NCBI GenBank assembly: GCA_963828285.1 | Contig: CAWHEB010000002.1 | Span: 992,001 to 1,056,000 of the forward strand | Length of the DNA: 64,000 nt | Origin: DAIOEK01 sp963828285 | Lineage (GTDB): Bacteria; Chloroflexota; Anaerolineae; Anaerolineales; Anaerolineaceae | Direction of reading: 5' to 3' | Shown: in pieces, positions 8,778 to 17,079 of the stretch | Position numbering within the stretch: the stretch's first letter is position 1 | Layout: the number at the start of each line of letters is the position of its first letter | The notes under the pieces: model-generated | What the model saw: only the letters and a program-made list of their open reading frames with translations | Told to the model about the DNA's origin: nothing | Databases searched by the model: none | Translations under genes and position numbers: made by a program

Positions 8778-11700
8778 CTAATTCCCTTCCAATTGATTAC
8801 GCACTTGCTTCTTATATGCTTTTTCTTTGAACATATTTGCATCAGCAATCTTCAGAATATGGTCCAGATCAGTACCTTTATCTCCTGTTGCAAAACCACA
8901 AGAGAAATTAACCGGGATTCCTATTGAAGAACTATTATGCTTTTTCAACATGAGGTGAATTCTTTCTAACAACTCACCAGCTGTGACCTCATTCGTCATT
9001 GGAAGAACAATTGCAAATTCATCTCCACCAATTCTGGCAACAATGTCCTCTGCTCTAAATACGGAAATTAATAATTCGGCTGCTTCCTTCAGAAGTTGAT
9101 CACCCGCATGGTGTCCAGATTTGTCATTGACACCCTTTAGATCATCAATATCGATCATAAATATTGTGACTGGGTATGACCGGCCTTTTTTAAGTCTGGC
9201 TAGTTCAGTATCAAAGTAAGCCCGATTATAAACACCTGTAAGGGCATCATGCATACTGTAATATCGAAGTCTGTTTTCATCTTTCTTGCGTTTGGTGATA
9301 TCGCGAAACACACCAAAAGTGCCAATATATTTGTTGGTGGAATCGAATTGAGGTGTAGCGGTGATCAAAATCGTAATTACTTTCGTGTCCGGTCGAGTGA
9401 TCTCCAGTTCATAATTACTATGTTCCCCATTTTTACGCTTCACTGTTTGTTCCAAAACGGTTTTGTACTGCTCATCGGTCATGAAATCCTTCAGCTGTTT
9501 ACCAATCAATTCACCTGGTAGAACACCAAATATTGTTTCGGCTGCAGGATTTACATATATAAATTTTTCTTCCTGATCAACAATTCCGGTTCCTTCTCCC
9601 TGATTTTCGATCATCGTTCTGAATTGCTCTTCATTAAATTCCAACTCATCACGGATCAATTTCTGTTCAGTGATGTCTCTGCTGATCGCTCCAAGATGGT
9701 ATCCGTGACCGGTCTTGATCGGGAAAACTGATTGCTGTATATATCTTTTTGACCCATCCTTGGTCTGAATTGGAAGCTCAAAAAAATTATCTCCACCTAT
9801 TGGCAATTTATTTTGGATAAAATCTTGATATTTACTTCTAACCATCCGGAAGAGTTTCGATTTTCTTTGCTCTGTGGGCAATATTTGGTATAAGAACTCC
9901 CATCCGTGTTTTCCAAGTGCTTCTTTTTCCGAGTATCCAGTGATTGTCTCAAGTGCACGGTTTAGCTCGATGATTCTGCCTTGCTCATCCAGGATCATAA
10001 TTCCTTCACTGGTTTGCTCAACCAGGCTTCTAAACCGGTCTTCACTTTCGATTAATTTTTCCTCTGACTGCTTACGTAGTACCGCATTGGATACCTGGTT
10101 CGAGACAAAGTTAAGAATACTCAAATGATTTTTCTCGTACCGTTCACCTTCTGTGTAGGTTTGAACTACAATCGCCCCATAAGTATTCTGGTCAGTGTCC
10201 AATAATGGGACTCCCATCCAGTCTACAGATGGTGTGCCAATATTTGTCACTTCGTTTGCGGCTACAAGTTCTTCAAATTTTATAGGGTCAACCAATAAAG
10301 CTTTCCCCGTACGCAATAAATACTCGGTCAATCCTTTACTGGGTTTCCTGGGAAGCGGATGTTCATCCTCCTCATCCACATGGTAAGGATAGTTAATCAA
10401 ATCGTGTTCAGTATCATAGATGGCGATATATAAATTCTTCGCCGGTATCAGACCACCAATAATGTTGTGGACTGATTTATATAACTCGTCCAGGTTTCTG
10501 GTGATCGCAGCCGCTTCTGAAATTTGGTAGATCGCCTTTTGGAGCCGTTCGGTTTCGATACGAGCAGTAATTTCCTGGACAACAGAGGCGACACCTGTAA
10601 CGTGTCCATACATATCCTTTAGAACACTGTTAATCCATTCACACTGGATAATATAACCATCCCTTGTGAGATTTTCAGTGATCATACTGCCGCCAGTTTT
10701 TTCGGCAACTATATCCTTAAAGGTATGATTCATTAATTGCTTTCGTTTATCGGGGATGATGAGATCCCTTCCGAATTGTCCAATCACCTCATCTTTTTTC
10801 CAACCAAAGATATCTTCAGCAGCAGGATTCCACTGCTGGATCCTTCCCTCTTTGTCCCATTCCACGACCCCAACCGGGGTATTCGCAATAAAAGCCTTCA
10901 TCCTTTGTTCGGAAAATCGAAGAGCTTCTTCAGATTGCCTGGTTTCAGTGATATCCACAGTAGATCCGGATACTTCTTTGACTGATCCGTTTAATTCGAC
11001 CGGCGAGAGGATGGTTGAAAAATGAATACCATTGATGGTGGCTTCATAACTTACAACTTCTCCGGAAAATGCTTTTTCTAGATAGGGCTTGATCTCTTCT
11101 GCGGTATCATTCCCAAGAATTTCATCCACGGTTTTCCCATAAACTTGAGATGTATCAATTCCCAATGATTTGATGAGGTTCCCTTCATTAAAAAGGAAAA
11201 TAATTTCCCCATCGGCACGGCGGGCATAACGGGCGACATTATTTTGCAAATGTTTCAATGTCGTTTGATAATACTTATGCAAGTTCTGTTTTTCAACCTC
11301 GATCAATTTTCGTTCTGCAATTTCTTTTTGCAGGTCCTGGTTGAATGACTCAGAACGATTTAAAAATTTTTGAAGTTGAGAAATTGCCAACCATTGAATA
11401 AAAGCAATCCCAGAGAACATGATAAGGTAAGAGAACAAATGATTGAAACTGTCAGTATTTGAGTAATCAGCAAATAGCCGTTTTGCAATGACATCAGAGA
11501 TTATTGAGGCTATTAGGATCAACCGTTGATATGGAAAAGATACCAGGGTTCCAGCGAGTAATATTGATATGATGTATCCCAATATTCCAGTCACTGGAAA
11601 ATGATTAGTGAAAGATGAATACACCCCTATTACAAAAAATCCAATTATGGGTAAGACCGATGCAAAAGAATAGTATCCGCGAAAACAGATTAACAGCGAT

Positions 11701-11918
11701 GATATTGATAAAGTATCAACAAGAACTACAATAAAAATGGTTTCATTATCAAACCCAGTCATCACTCCACTGATTCCCACAATCAGAGTAAGTGAAAAAG
11801 CACAAAGCAAAATGACCGTGAGTACAACCCTTGTCAAATACTCGCGGTAAGCTATTTTTAGATCTTTGGATCGCGGCTCGGTAAAATAAACCCACAATCG
11901 TTTAATAAGTTCACGCAT
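8778..11918 (-). CDS. Membrane diguanylate cyclase with PAS, GAF and GGDEF domains
   Basis: The 1046-residue form starts at the ATG at 11918; a TTG nine codons upstream is possible. The N-terminal 200 residues contain about six hydrophobic helices of MASE-like layout and are followed by a coiled segment. Two PAS domains, one GAF domain and two further PAS domains lead into a GGDEF domain near the C-terminus. The active-site motif GGDEF is intact at about 964-968. An RxxD inhibitory site (RAED) lies five residues before it, so an active, product-inhibited cyclic-di-GMP synthase is expected. The gene is first in a two-gene operon with the HD-GYP phosphodiesterase, pairing synthesis with breakdown of the same messenger. 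Confidence 0.9.
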   Translation of the reverse strand: MRELIKRLWVYFTEPRSKDLKIAYREYLTRVVLTVILLCAFSLTLIVGISGVMTGFDNETIFIVVLVDTLSISSLLICFRGYYSFASVLPIIGFFVIGVYSSFTNHFPVTGILGYIISILLAGTLVSFPYQRLILIASIISDVIAKRLFADYSNTDSFNHLFSYLIMFSGIAFIQWLAISQLQKFLNRSESFNQDLQKEIAERKLIEVEKQNLHKYYQTTLKHLQNNVARYARRADGEIIFLFNEGNLIKSLGIDTSQVYGKTVDEILGNDTAEEIKPYLEKAFSGEVVSYEATINGIHFSTILSPVELNGSVKEVSGSTVDITETRQSEEALRFSEQRMKAFIANTPVGVVEWDKEGRIQQWNPAAEDIFGWKKDEVIGQFGRDLIIPDKRKQLMNHTFKDIVAEKTGGSMITENLTRDGYIIQCEWINSVLKDMYGHVTGVASVVQEITARIETERLQKAIYQISEAAAITRNLDELYKSVHNIIGGLIPAKNLYIAIYDTEHDLINYPYHVDEEDEHPLPRKPSKGLTEYLLRTGKALLVDPIKFEELVAANEVTNIGTPSVDWMGVPLLDTDQNTYGAIVVQTYTEGERYEKNHLSILNFVSNQVSNAVLRKQSEEKLIESEDRFRSLVEQTSEGIMILDEQGRIIELNRALETITGYSEKEALGKHGWEFLYQILPTEQRKSKLFRMVRSKYQDFIQNKLPIGGDNFFELPIQTKDGSKRYIQQSVFPIKTGHGYHLGAISRDITEQKLIRDELEFNEEQFRTMIENQGEGTGIVDQEEKFIYVNPAAETIFGVLPGELIGKQLKDFMTDEQYKTVLEQTVKRKNGEHSNYELEITRPDTKVITILITATPQFDSTNKYIGTFGVFRDITKRKKDENRLRYYSMHDALTGVYNRAYFDTELARLKKGRSYPVTIFMIDIDDLKGVNDKSGHHAGDQLLKEAAELLISVFRAEDIVARIGGDEFAIVLPMTNEVTAGELLERIHLMLKKHNSSSIGIPVNFSCGFATGDKGTDLDHILKIADANMFKEKAYKKQVRNQLEGN

Positions 11919-12258
11919 ATTGGTTCTCAACAACGGAATCTTCAACTAGTAAAGAAAATTCTCGTGTCGTTTATTCTGACTCAGAAATTAGAGAATATCC
12001 ATAATAATCTTGTAAAAACTTGAATCTGATTTTCCTTGTAAGAAACTTCGTCAGTTAGTATTATTCTTGTGGATCAATGTATATACTTTTAAGGGAGAAT
12101 ATTTTCTCAAGACTCTTGGCACAGCTGATTCTAATTTTTATGTTTGACTATCAGGATAAAGATCATGTAAATTCTTAATATTCAATCAGTGTCTTATTTA
12201 CCAATACAGATTTATTTGGTCTTAATAGTATACTTAATAAATATTTCAAGAAGAGTAT
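11919..12258. other. Divergent intergenic region between two cyclic-di-GMP genes
   Basis: These 340 bases are AT-rich and should hold the promoters of the minus-strand diguanylate cyclase operon and the plus-strand PAS-GGDEF gene. A TATACT hexamer at 12229-12234 is a possible -10 box for the plus-strand gene, without a convincing -35. No coding frame or RNA structure was recognised. Confidence 0.5.
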
Positions 12259-13174
12259 ATGGAAAACAACTTCTACAAAGATCTTTTGGACAACTTATAC
12301 GATGGTGTTTACTTTGTTGATAATAAGCGGATGATCACCTACTGGAATAATGCCGCAGAAAGGATCACGGGGTTTTCTAAAGAACAAGTTGTTGGGAGTT
12401 ACTGTGCCGATAATCTGTTGAATCATGTAAACGATGCCGGCTTATGTTTGTGCGAAGGTGAATGCCCACTAAAGAAAACGATTGAAGATGGATCGGTACA
12501 ACAAAATGAAGTATTTCTTCATCATAAAAACGGTCATCTCGTTCCAGTGCTTATCCGTACCTCTCCGATAAGAAGTGCTGAAGGATCCATAATCGGTGCA
12601 GTTGAGGTTTTTGCAGACAATTCGAACATGGTAAATGTTCGTTCGAAAGTTGACGAATTAGAAAATACTAAAATATCGTGATACTTTGACTGATCTTTCA
12701 AATCGACTATATATCGAGATGAAACTCAGTACCTCAATAAACGAATTTAATGCGGGAAGTCCGTCCTTCGGAATATTATTTATTGATATTGATAATTTTA
12801 AGACCGTCAACGATAGTTATGGACATTTAACAGGCGATCATGTACTAAAAGTAGTCTCAACCACCTTGCGGAGAAATATCCGAACAACCGACCATATTGG
12901 CCGCTGGGGTGGGGAAGAATTTCTTGTTATCGTATACGGTTTGAATGATAAAGACCTTTGGCTGGTAGCAGAGAAGCTCCGCAATCTCGTTGACCAATCA
13001 AGATGTTATGTAGATGGCAGGAAAATCGGAGTCACCATTAGTATGGGTGTAACAAGGGTAAGGGAAGGTGATACTGCAAACGTCTTAATCCAAAGAGTTG
13101 ACCAGTTATTGTATAAAAGTAAAATTGACGGAAGAAACCGAGTTACCATAGATATGAATAACGGTATGGGATGA
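12259..13174 (+). CDS. PAS-GGDEF diguanylate cyclase, interrupted by a one-base frameshift
   Basis: Two abutting frames, 12259-12681 and 12686-13174, form one PAS-GGDEF protein. The first gives a PAS domain of about 120 residues with a Cys-containing segment (CADNLLNHV, then LCLCEGECPL), a pattern known from a PAS subfamily fused to GGDEF. It stops at 12681. Dropping one base in the A run at 12670-12673 continues the chain as KYRDTLTDLSNR, the classic opening of a GGDEF domain, and then to GGEEF (about residue 217) with an RTTD inhibitory site before it. The repaired product has 304 residues. The stop overlaps the start of the next gene by four bases. This is either a base-call error or a recent inactivating insertion. 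Confidence 0.75.
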
Positions 13175-13512
13175 AGACTGAATCGGAATTGGTTGAGAAT
13201 TATATTGCCGCTGCTTCTTCAGAACATCAGGATGCGCTCAGGACACTTCGCCAATGGATCCTGGAGGCAGCGCCTAATGTAACTGAAAATTTCGAATATG
13301 GAATGCCCACCTACCATGTTGGAAGCAAATATTGCTCCTTCGCCTCCAACAGGAACTATATGTCCATCTATTTGGATTCGAATGTTGTGGAACTGTACCG
13401 TAATGATCTTGCCGGTTTAAATATAGAAAAAAATAGTATTCGCTTTCATAGCATCGCAGAACTGCAGAAATCTACAATAGGAAAAATTTTGGAAGAGTTT
13501 TTGAGTGGGTAG
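13171..13512 (+). CDS. DUF1801 (YdhG-like) small protein
   Basis: The protein has 113 residues. The pattern of an N-terminal helical segment followed by TENFEYGMPTYHV and SFASNRNYMSIYL matches DUF1801/YdhG-type proteins, which share a fold with CyaY/frataxin-like domains. The biochemical role is not settled for the family. Its ATG overlaps the stop of the preceding GGDEF gene (ATGA), so it is translationally coupled to it. It ends five bases from the convergent lipoprotein gene, with no obvious terminator between them. Confidence 0.75.
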   Translation: MKTESELVENYIAAASSEHQDALRTLRQWILEAAPNVTENFEYGMPTYHVGSKYCSFASNRNYMSIYLDSNVVELYRNDLAGLNIEKNSIRFHSIAELQKSTIGKILEEFLSG

Positions 13513-13517
13513 TCAGA

Positions 13518-14114
13518 TTACTTTTTATATAATCCCATCAATTCAGTTTGCGCCAATATGTGCCCTTGCATAGCTTTTATCAGTTCAGCTTTTGTAGCAG
13601 ATCCAGAAATTTCCAAAGATGTATCCAGAGCATATAGTTTGAAGAAATAACGGTGTTGTCCTGTTGGAGGACACGGACCACTATATTCTTTTTTCCCACC
13701 GCTGTTTACTCCCGTAACTGTGCCATTTTCCACTTTTCCCAAATGATAGATATCTTCCTCCAATCCCGTTACATTGGCGGGGATGTTGAAGTAGATCCAA
13801 TGCACCCATGTCCCCAATGGCGCATCCGGATCATCCATGATCAATGTGTAAGAGACCGTTCCAGTTGGAGCGTTTTCCCAATTGATTGCAGGGGATACGT
13901 TTTCCCCTGAACAGGTATATTTGGCAGGGATGTTCCCTTTATGGGAAAAAGCTGGACTGGAAATTTGAAATGTTGTCACAGCAGCCTCCTCAATAAAATT
14001 TGGTTCTATTGGGGTTTTATTATCCCCTTCATCTTTTTTGCTGCATCCAGATAAAAGGAATAAAATCATAATGAACAAATAGCCAGATGTCTGGAAGAAT
14101 TTGTTTAACGTCAT
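13518..14114 (-). CDS. PEBP-family (YbhB/YbcL-like) lipoprotein
   Basis: The protein has 198 residues. A signal peptide ends in the lipobox LLSGC (Cys at about residue 24), so it should be lipid-anchored on the outer face of the membrane. The mature part shows the phosphatidylethanolamine-binding-protein fold signatures of the bacterial YbhB/YbcL group: FTCSGENVSPAINW, DDPDAPLGTWVHW and YSGPCPPTGQHRYFF. The family binds small anionic ligands or lipids and is often annotated as Raf-kinase-inhibitor-like; the true bacterial function is unclear. It is a single gene, convergent with the DUF1801 gene. Confidence 0.88.
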   Translation of the reverse strand: MTLNKFFQTSGYLFIMILFLLSGCSKKDEGDNKTPIEPNFIEEAAVTTFQISSPAFSHKGNIPAKYTCSGENVSPAINWENAPTGTVSYTLIMDDPDAPLGTWVHWIYFNIPANVTGLEEDIYHLGKVENGTVTGVNSGGKKEYSGPCPPTGQHRYFFKLYALDTSLEISGSATKAELIKAMQGHILAQTELMGLYKK

Positions 14115-14292
14115 ATATGTTAAATAGTAGCATGCAAGTGGCTTTTTTCAACACCTTTCAAAACTGTAAAGAGCTTCTCTCCGGAGTTTACTCAGACCCA
14201 TATTCGTGGAATAATTGAGTATGATAAGGGTGAAGATCACTATTTGTTATTCAATAAAATCCCAAAAAAGATGATGACCTCTGCCTGACATA

Positions 14293-15894
14293 ATGAGAGG
14301 TAAAGTGGCTTCCAAGCGAAACATCAAAGACACAGCCTTAACGAAAACAGAAGCAAGGTATCAGATCCTATTTGATCATTCTCCCATCTCCATTTGGGAA
14401 GAAGACTTCAGCCAGGTTCGCAGGTATTTGGCTGGACTGCAATTTGAAAACAGCAAACAACTCCTACGATATTTTAAAGACAATCCTGACAAGATCAGCG
14501 AAGCTTTGTCCATGATCAAGGTGGTGGATGTCAACCAAACCAGTCTAAGGGCATGGAACCACCTAAATAAAAAGCAGCTCATTGGCAGTCTTCAAGTCAC
14601 CTTTGAGCCAGACAACATTAATAGTTTCCTTGAAGAGATCAAAGCCATTTATGATGGGGTTCTTTTTTACCAGGTAAACAATCAGCTGGTTACAACTGAA
14701 AATGGTGAACGCAGGAATTTAAGCCTGTATTGGAGTGTCATTCCCGGGCATGAAGATGATTGGGACCAGGTGCTAGTCTCAGCCATTGATATTACTGATC
14801 AAAAGGTCATCGAGAAGAAATTAGCCGAGACACAGATTTCTCTATCCAAAAGAGTAAATGAGCTGGAAAAACGCAATCATGAGATGAGTTTGATGTCAGA
14901 AATGCTGACCATGCTTCAATACACATCAGAAGTCGATGAAGCCTATTCGGTGATTGGAAAGTACTTGAATCAACTCTACTCAGGCTTGGATGGCTCATTA
15001 ATGGTCCTCGATGAAATAAAACGAAATCTGACTATACGATACAGCTGGGGTGAAGAACAACATGTAATTAAAACATTTGCAGTAAGTGATTGTTGGGCAT
15101 TGAGAACTGGAAAAGCATATCTTTCCGAACAGGGTTCTCAACCGATCTTATGCAACCATGTTCAAAAACCAAATCCCAGCAGCTTATTTTGTTTACCGAT
15201 CATCATCGATTCCGCTCCGATGGGTTGCTTATCCTTGTCCACAAAAGCCAAAACGCCAACAATTAAGGAAGAACATCGCAGACTGGCAATGACAGTTGTT
15301 GATCAAATTGGCCTTGCTCTCACAAATATCCGCTTGAAACAAACTTTACGCCAACAGGCAATCCACGATACACTCACCGGACTTTATAACCGGTTATATC
15401 TTGAAGAAACTTTTGACAGGGAATTGTATCGTCAGGAACGCAGTAACCAACCCTTGAGTGTTCTAATCATCGATCTGGATCACTTGAAAAGCGTCAATGA
15501 CTTCTATGGGCATGCCGCGGGAGATGCTGTCCTTCGTGAACTTGGGAACCTGATCAAGAAGAATATCCGCGCTTCGGATATGCCGTGCCGTTTTGGTGGA
15601 GATGAGTTCGTATTAGTCATGCCGGACACGAAAATCGACACAGCAGTTCGTCGTGCAGAACGGATAGCAGACGTGTTTCGCCAATTAAGCATTCCATTCG
15701 GAACCCAAACATTGGGTGAATTCACACTATCCATCGGAATTGCTTGTGCACCATTGCATGGACATACCAGTTCTGATCTTTTGGAAGCGGCTGATAAAGC
15801 GCTTTACGAAGCGAAACGGGCTGGGAGGGATCGAGTAAAAACAGCGGAAAATCCTTCTTTAGAAAATTTAAATGACTTTATTTCCACCAAGTAG
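14293..15894 (+). CDS. PAS-GAF-GGDEF diguanylate cyclase, cytoplasmic
   Basis: The protein has 533 residues and no membrane helix. An N-terminal PAS-like domain (about 15-175, ending in a DITDQK-type motif) is followed by a coiled coil, a GAF domain (about 205-350) and a C-terminal GGDEF domain. The domain opens with HDTLTGLYNR. The active-site GGDEF lies at 435-439 and an RASD inhibitory site precedes it, so an active cyclic-di-GMP synthase under product inhibition is predicted. It appears monocistronic. It is the third GGDEF protein within 8 kb. Confidence 0.9.
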   Translation: MRGKVASKRNIKDTALTKTEARYQILFDHSPISIWEEDFSQVRRYLAGLQFENSKQLLRYFKDNPDKISEALSMIKVVDVNQTSLRAWNHLNKKQLIGSLQVTFEPDNINSFLEEIKAIYDGVLFYQVNNQLVTTENGERRNLSLYWSVIPGHEDDWDQVLVSAIDITDQKVIEKKLAETQISLSKRVNELEKRNHEMSLMSEMLTMLQYTSEVDEAYSVIGKYLNQLYSGLDGSLMVLDEIKRNLTIRYSWGEEQHVIKTFAVSDCWALRTGKAYLSEQGSQPILCNHVQKPNPSSLFCLPIIIDSAPMGCLSLSTKAKTPTIKEEHRRLAMTVVDQIGLALTNIRLKQTLRQQAIHDTLTGLYNRLYLEETFDRELYRQERSNQPLSVLIIDLDHLKSVNDFYGHAAGDAVLRELGNLIKKNIRASDMPCRFGGDEFVLVMPDTKIDTAVRRAERIADVFRQLSIPFGTQTLGEFTLSIGIACAPLHGHTSSDLLEAADKALYEAKRAGRDRVKTAENPSLENLNDFISTK

Positions 15895-15972
15895 AAGAAA
15901 CCGTAAATTAAATATTCTCATATAGATATTGTGCTTGATAAACATGGCATAATAAATGAAACTGGATAAACT

Positions 15973-16926
15973 ATGGAACCTCAACTATCTCCCAAACTTG
16001 ATCAAAAACGGCTTTTCTGGTTCATTGGCATTTCATTTGGAACCGCATGGCTGATCGCCTTAATTCTGTTTTTGAATGGTGGACTTGTAAATAGTCCTGT
16101 CTTAATCCCCGGTACTCCGATCACGCTGGCGCTTGTTTTACTTGCTGCAGGGTATATGTTTGCGCCTGCGCTTGCGAATGTCCTAACCAGGGTAATCACC
16201 AAAGAAGGGTGGAGAGATGTCTTCATCCGTCCAAACTTAAGAAAAGGTAAAAAGTATTGGTTGGCTGCCTGGGTACTCCCTGGAATCTTGACCGTCACCG
16301 GAGTAGCTGTTTTCCTTGTTTTTTATCCGAGTTTTCTGGACCCTTCTTTCTCTCAAATTCGGGCAAACATTCCAGCAGCTGTCCTGGAAAAAGTACCCAT
16401 GGCTTTGATCCTGTTCCTGGTATTTCTGCAATCGGTTCTGATCTCACCCATTGCGAATGGTATTTTCACTTTCGGTGAGGAATTTGGATGGAGAGCTTAC
16501 CTTCTTCAAAAATTGTTACCTTTGGGAAAAGCCCGAGCGATCATAGTGTCTGGCATTATTTGGGGAATCTGGCATGCACCAGTCATTGCGATGGGACACA
16601 ATTACGGACTGAAATACCCTGGTTATCCCTGGTCTGGAATACTGATGATGATCGTTTTTTGCGTCGCTGGCGGGACGTTACTTTCCTGGGTAGCATTGGA
16701 AGGTGGATCTGTTTGGCCAGCAGTAATTGGGCATGCGGCAATGAACGGCATAGCCGCAATAGGTTTCTATGTTATCCAAGGTCAACCCATTCCTTTGCTC
16801 GGACCTTTGCCGGTCGGTATCATTGGAATGAGTGGATATATTATTCTGGCAGTTTGGCTGCTGATCATTGTCATGCGTAAAGATCGAGTAGAGGGATCTA
16901 CTTTTGTGGAAATCAGTCAACAATAA
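15973..16926 (+). CDS. CPBP-family intramembrane metalloprotease (Abi/CAAX type)
   Basis: The protein has 317 residues and about eight hydrophobic helices. The three conserved motifs of the CPBP/Abi (CAAX prenyl protease 2) family are visible: the Glu-Glu motif GEEFGWRAYL, the FxxxH-like motif IWGIWHAP and the final HAAMN. These residues form the intramembrane catalytic site. Bacterial members are implicated in protein processing, bacteriocin self-immunity or unknown proteolysis; the substrate here cannot be inferred. It stands between the GGDEF gene and the pentapeptide-repeat gene and appears to be transcribed alone. Confidence 0.88.
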   Translation: MEPQLSPKLDQKRLFWFIGISFGTAWLIALILFLNGGLVNSPVLIPGTPITLALVLLAAGYMFAPALANVLTRVITKEGWRDVFIRPNLRKGKKYWLAAWVLPGILTVTGVAVFLVFYPSFLDPSFSQIRANIPAAVLEKVPMALILFLVFLQSVLISPIANGIFTFGEEFGWRAYLLQKLLPLGKARAIIVSGIIWGIWHAPVIAMGHNYGLKYPGYPWSGILMMIVFCVAGGTLLSWVALEGGSVWPAVIGHAAMNGIAAIGFYVIQGQPIPLLGPLPVGIIGMSGYIILAVWLLIIVMRKDRVEGSTFVEISQQ

Positions 16927-17033
16927 CAAACTTACATCTGCCAATCCGAGGTGTGATGGTAATTATTAGTGGATTTAATCCACTTGAGCCGAAAATTGCC
17001 CATGCTCTTGCAACATCTAGAGATTCAAGTTGG

Positions 17034-17039
17034 TATAAT
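17034..17039 (+). promoter_or_regulatory. Extended -10 box upstream of the pentapeptide-repeat gene
   Basis: A TGG-TATAAT sequence (TGn extended -10) lies 40 bases before the ATG at 17080. It supports that start over the upstream GTG at 16969, which precedes the box. No good -35 is present. Confidence 0.5.
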
Positions 17040-17079
17040 TTATGTTCATCCAACATGCCCAAAAATTTACAGGGAAAAT

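Noticed and set aside
13171..14114. Toxin-antitoxin pair formed by the DUF1801 and lipoprotein genes
   Set aside because: The genes are convergent, and the lipoprotein is a recognisable PEBP-family member with a lipobox.
16969..17079. Start of the pentapeptide gene at the GTG at 16969
   Set aside because: A TATAAT box lies at 17034-17039, after this codon, and the first 37 residues show no pentapeptide pattern.
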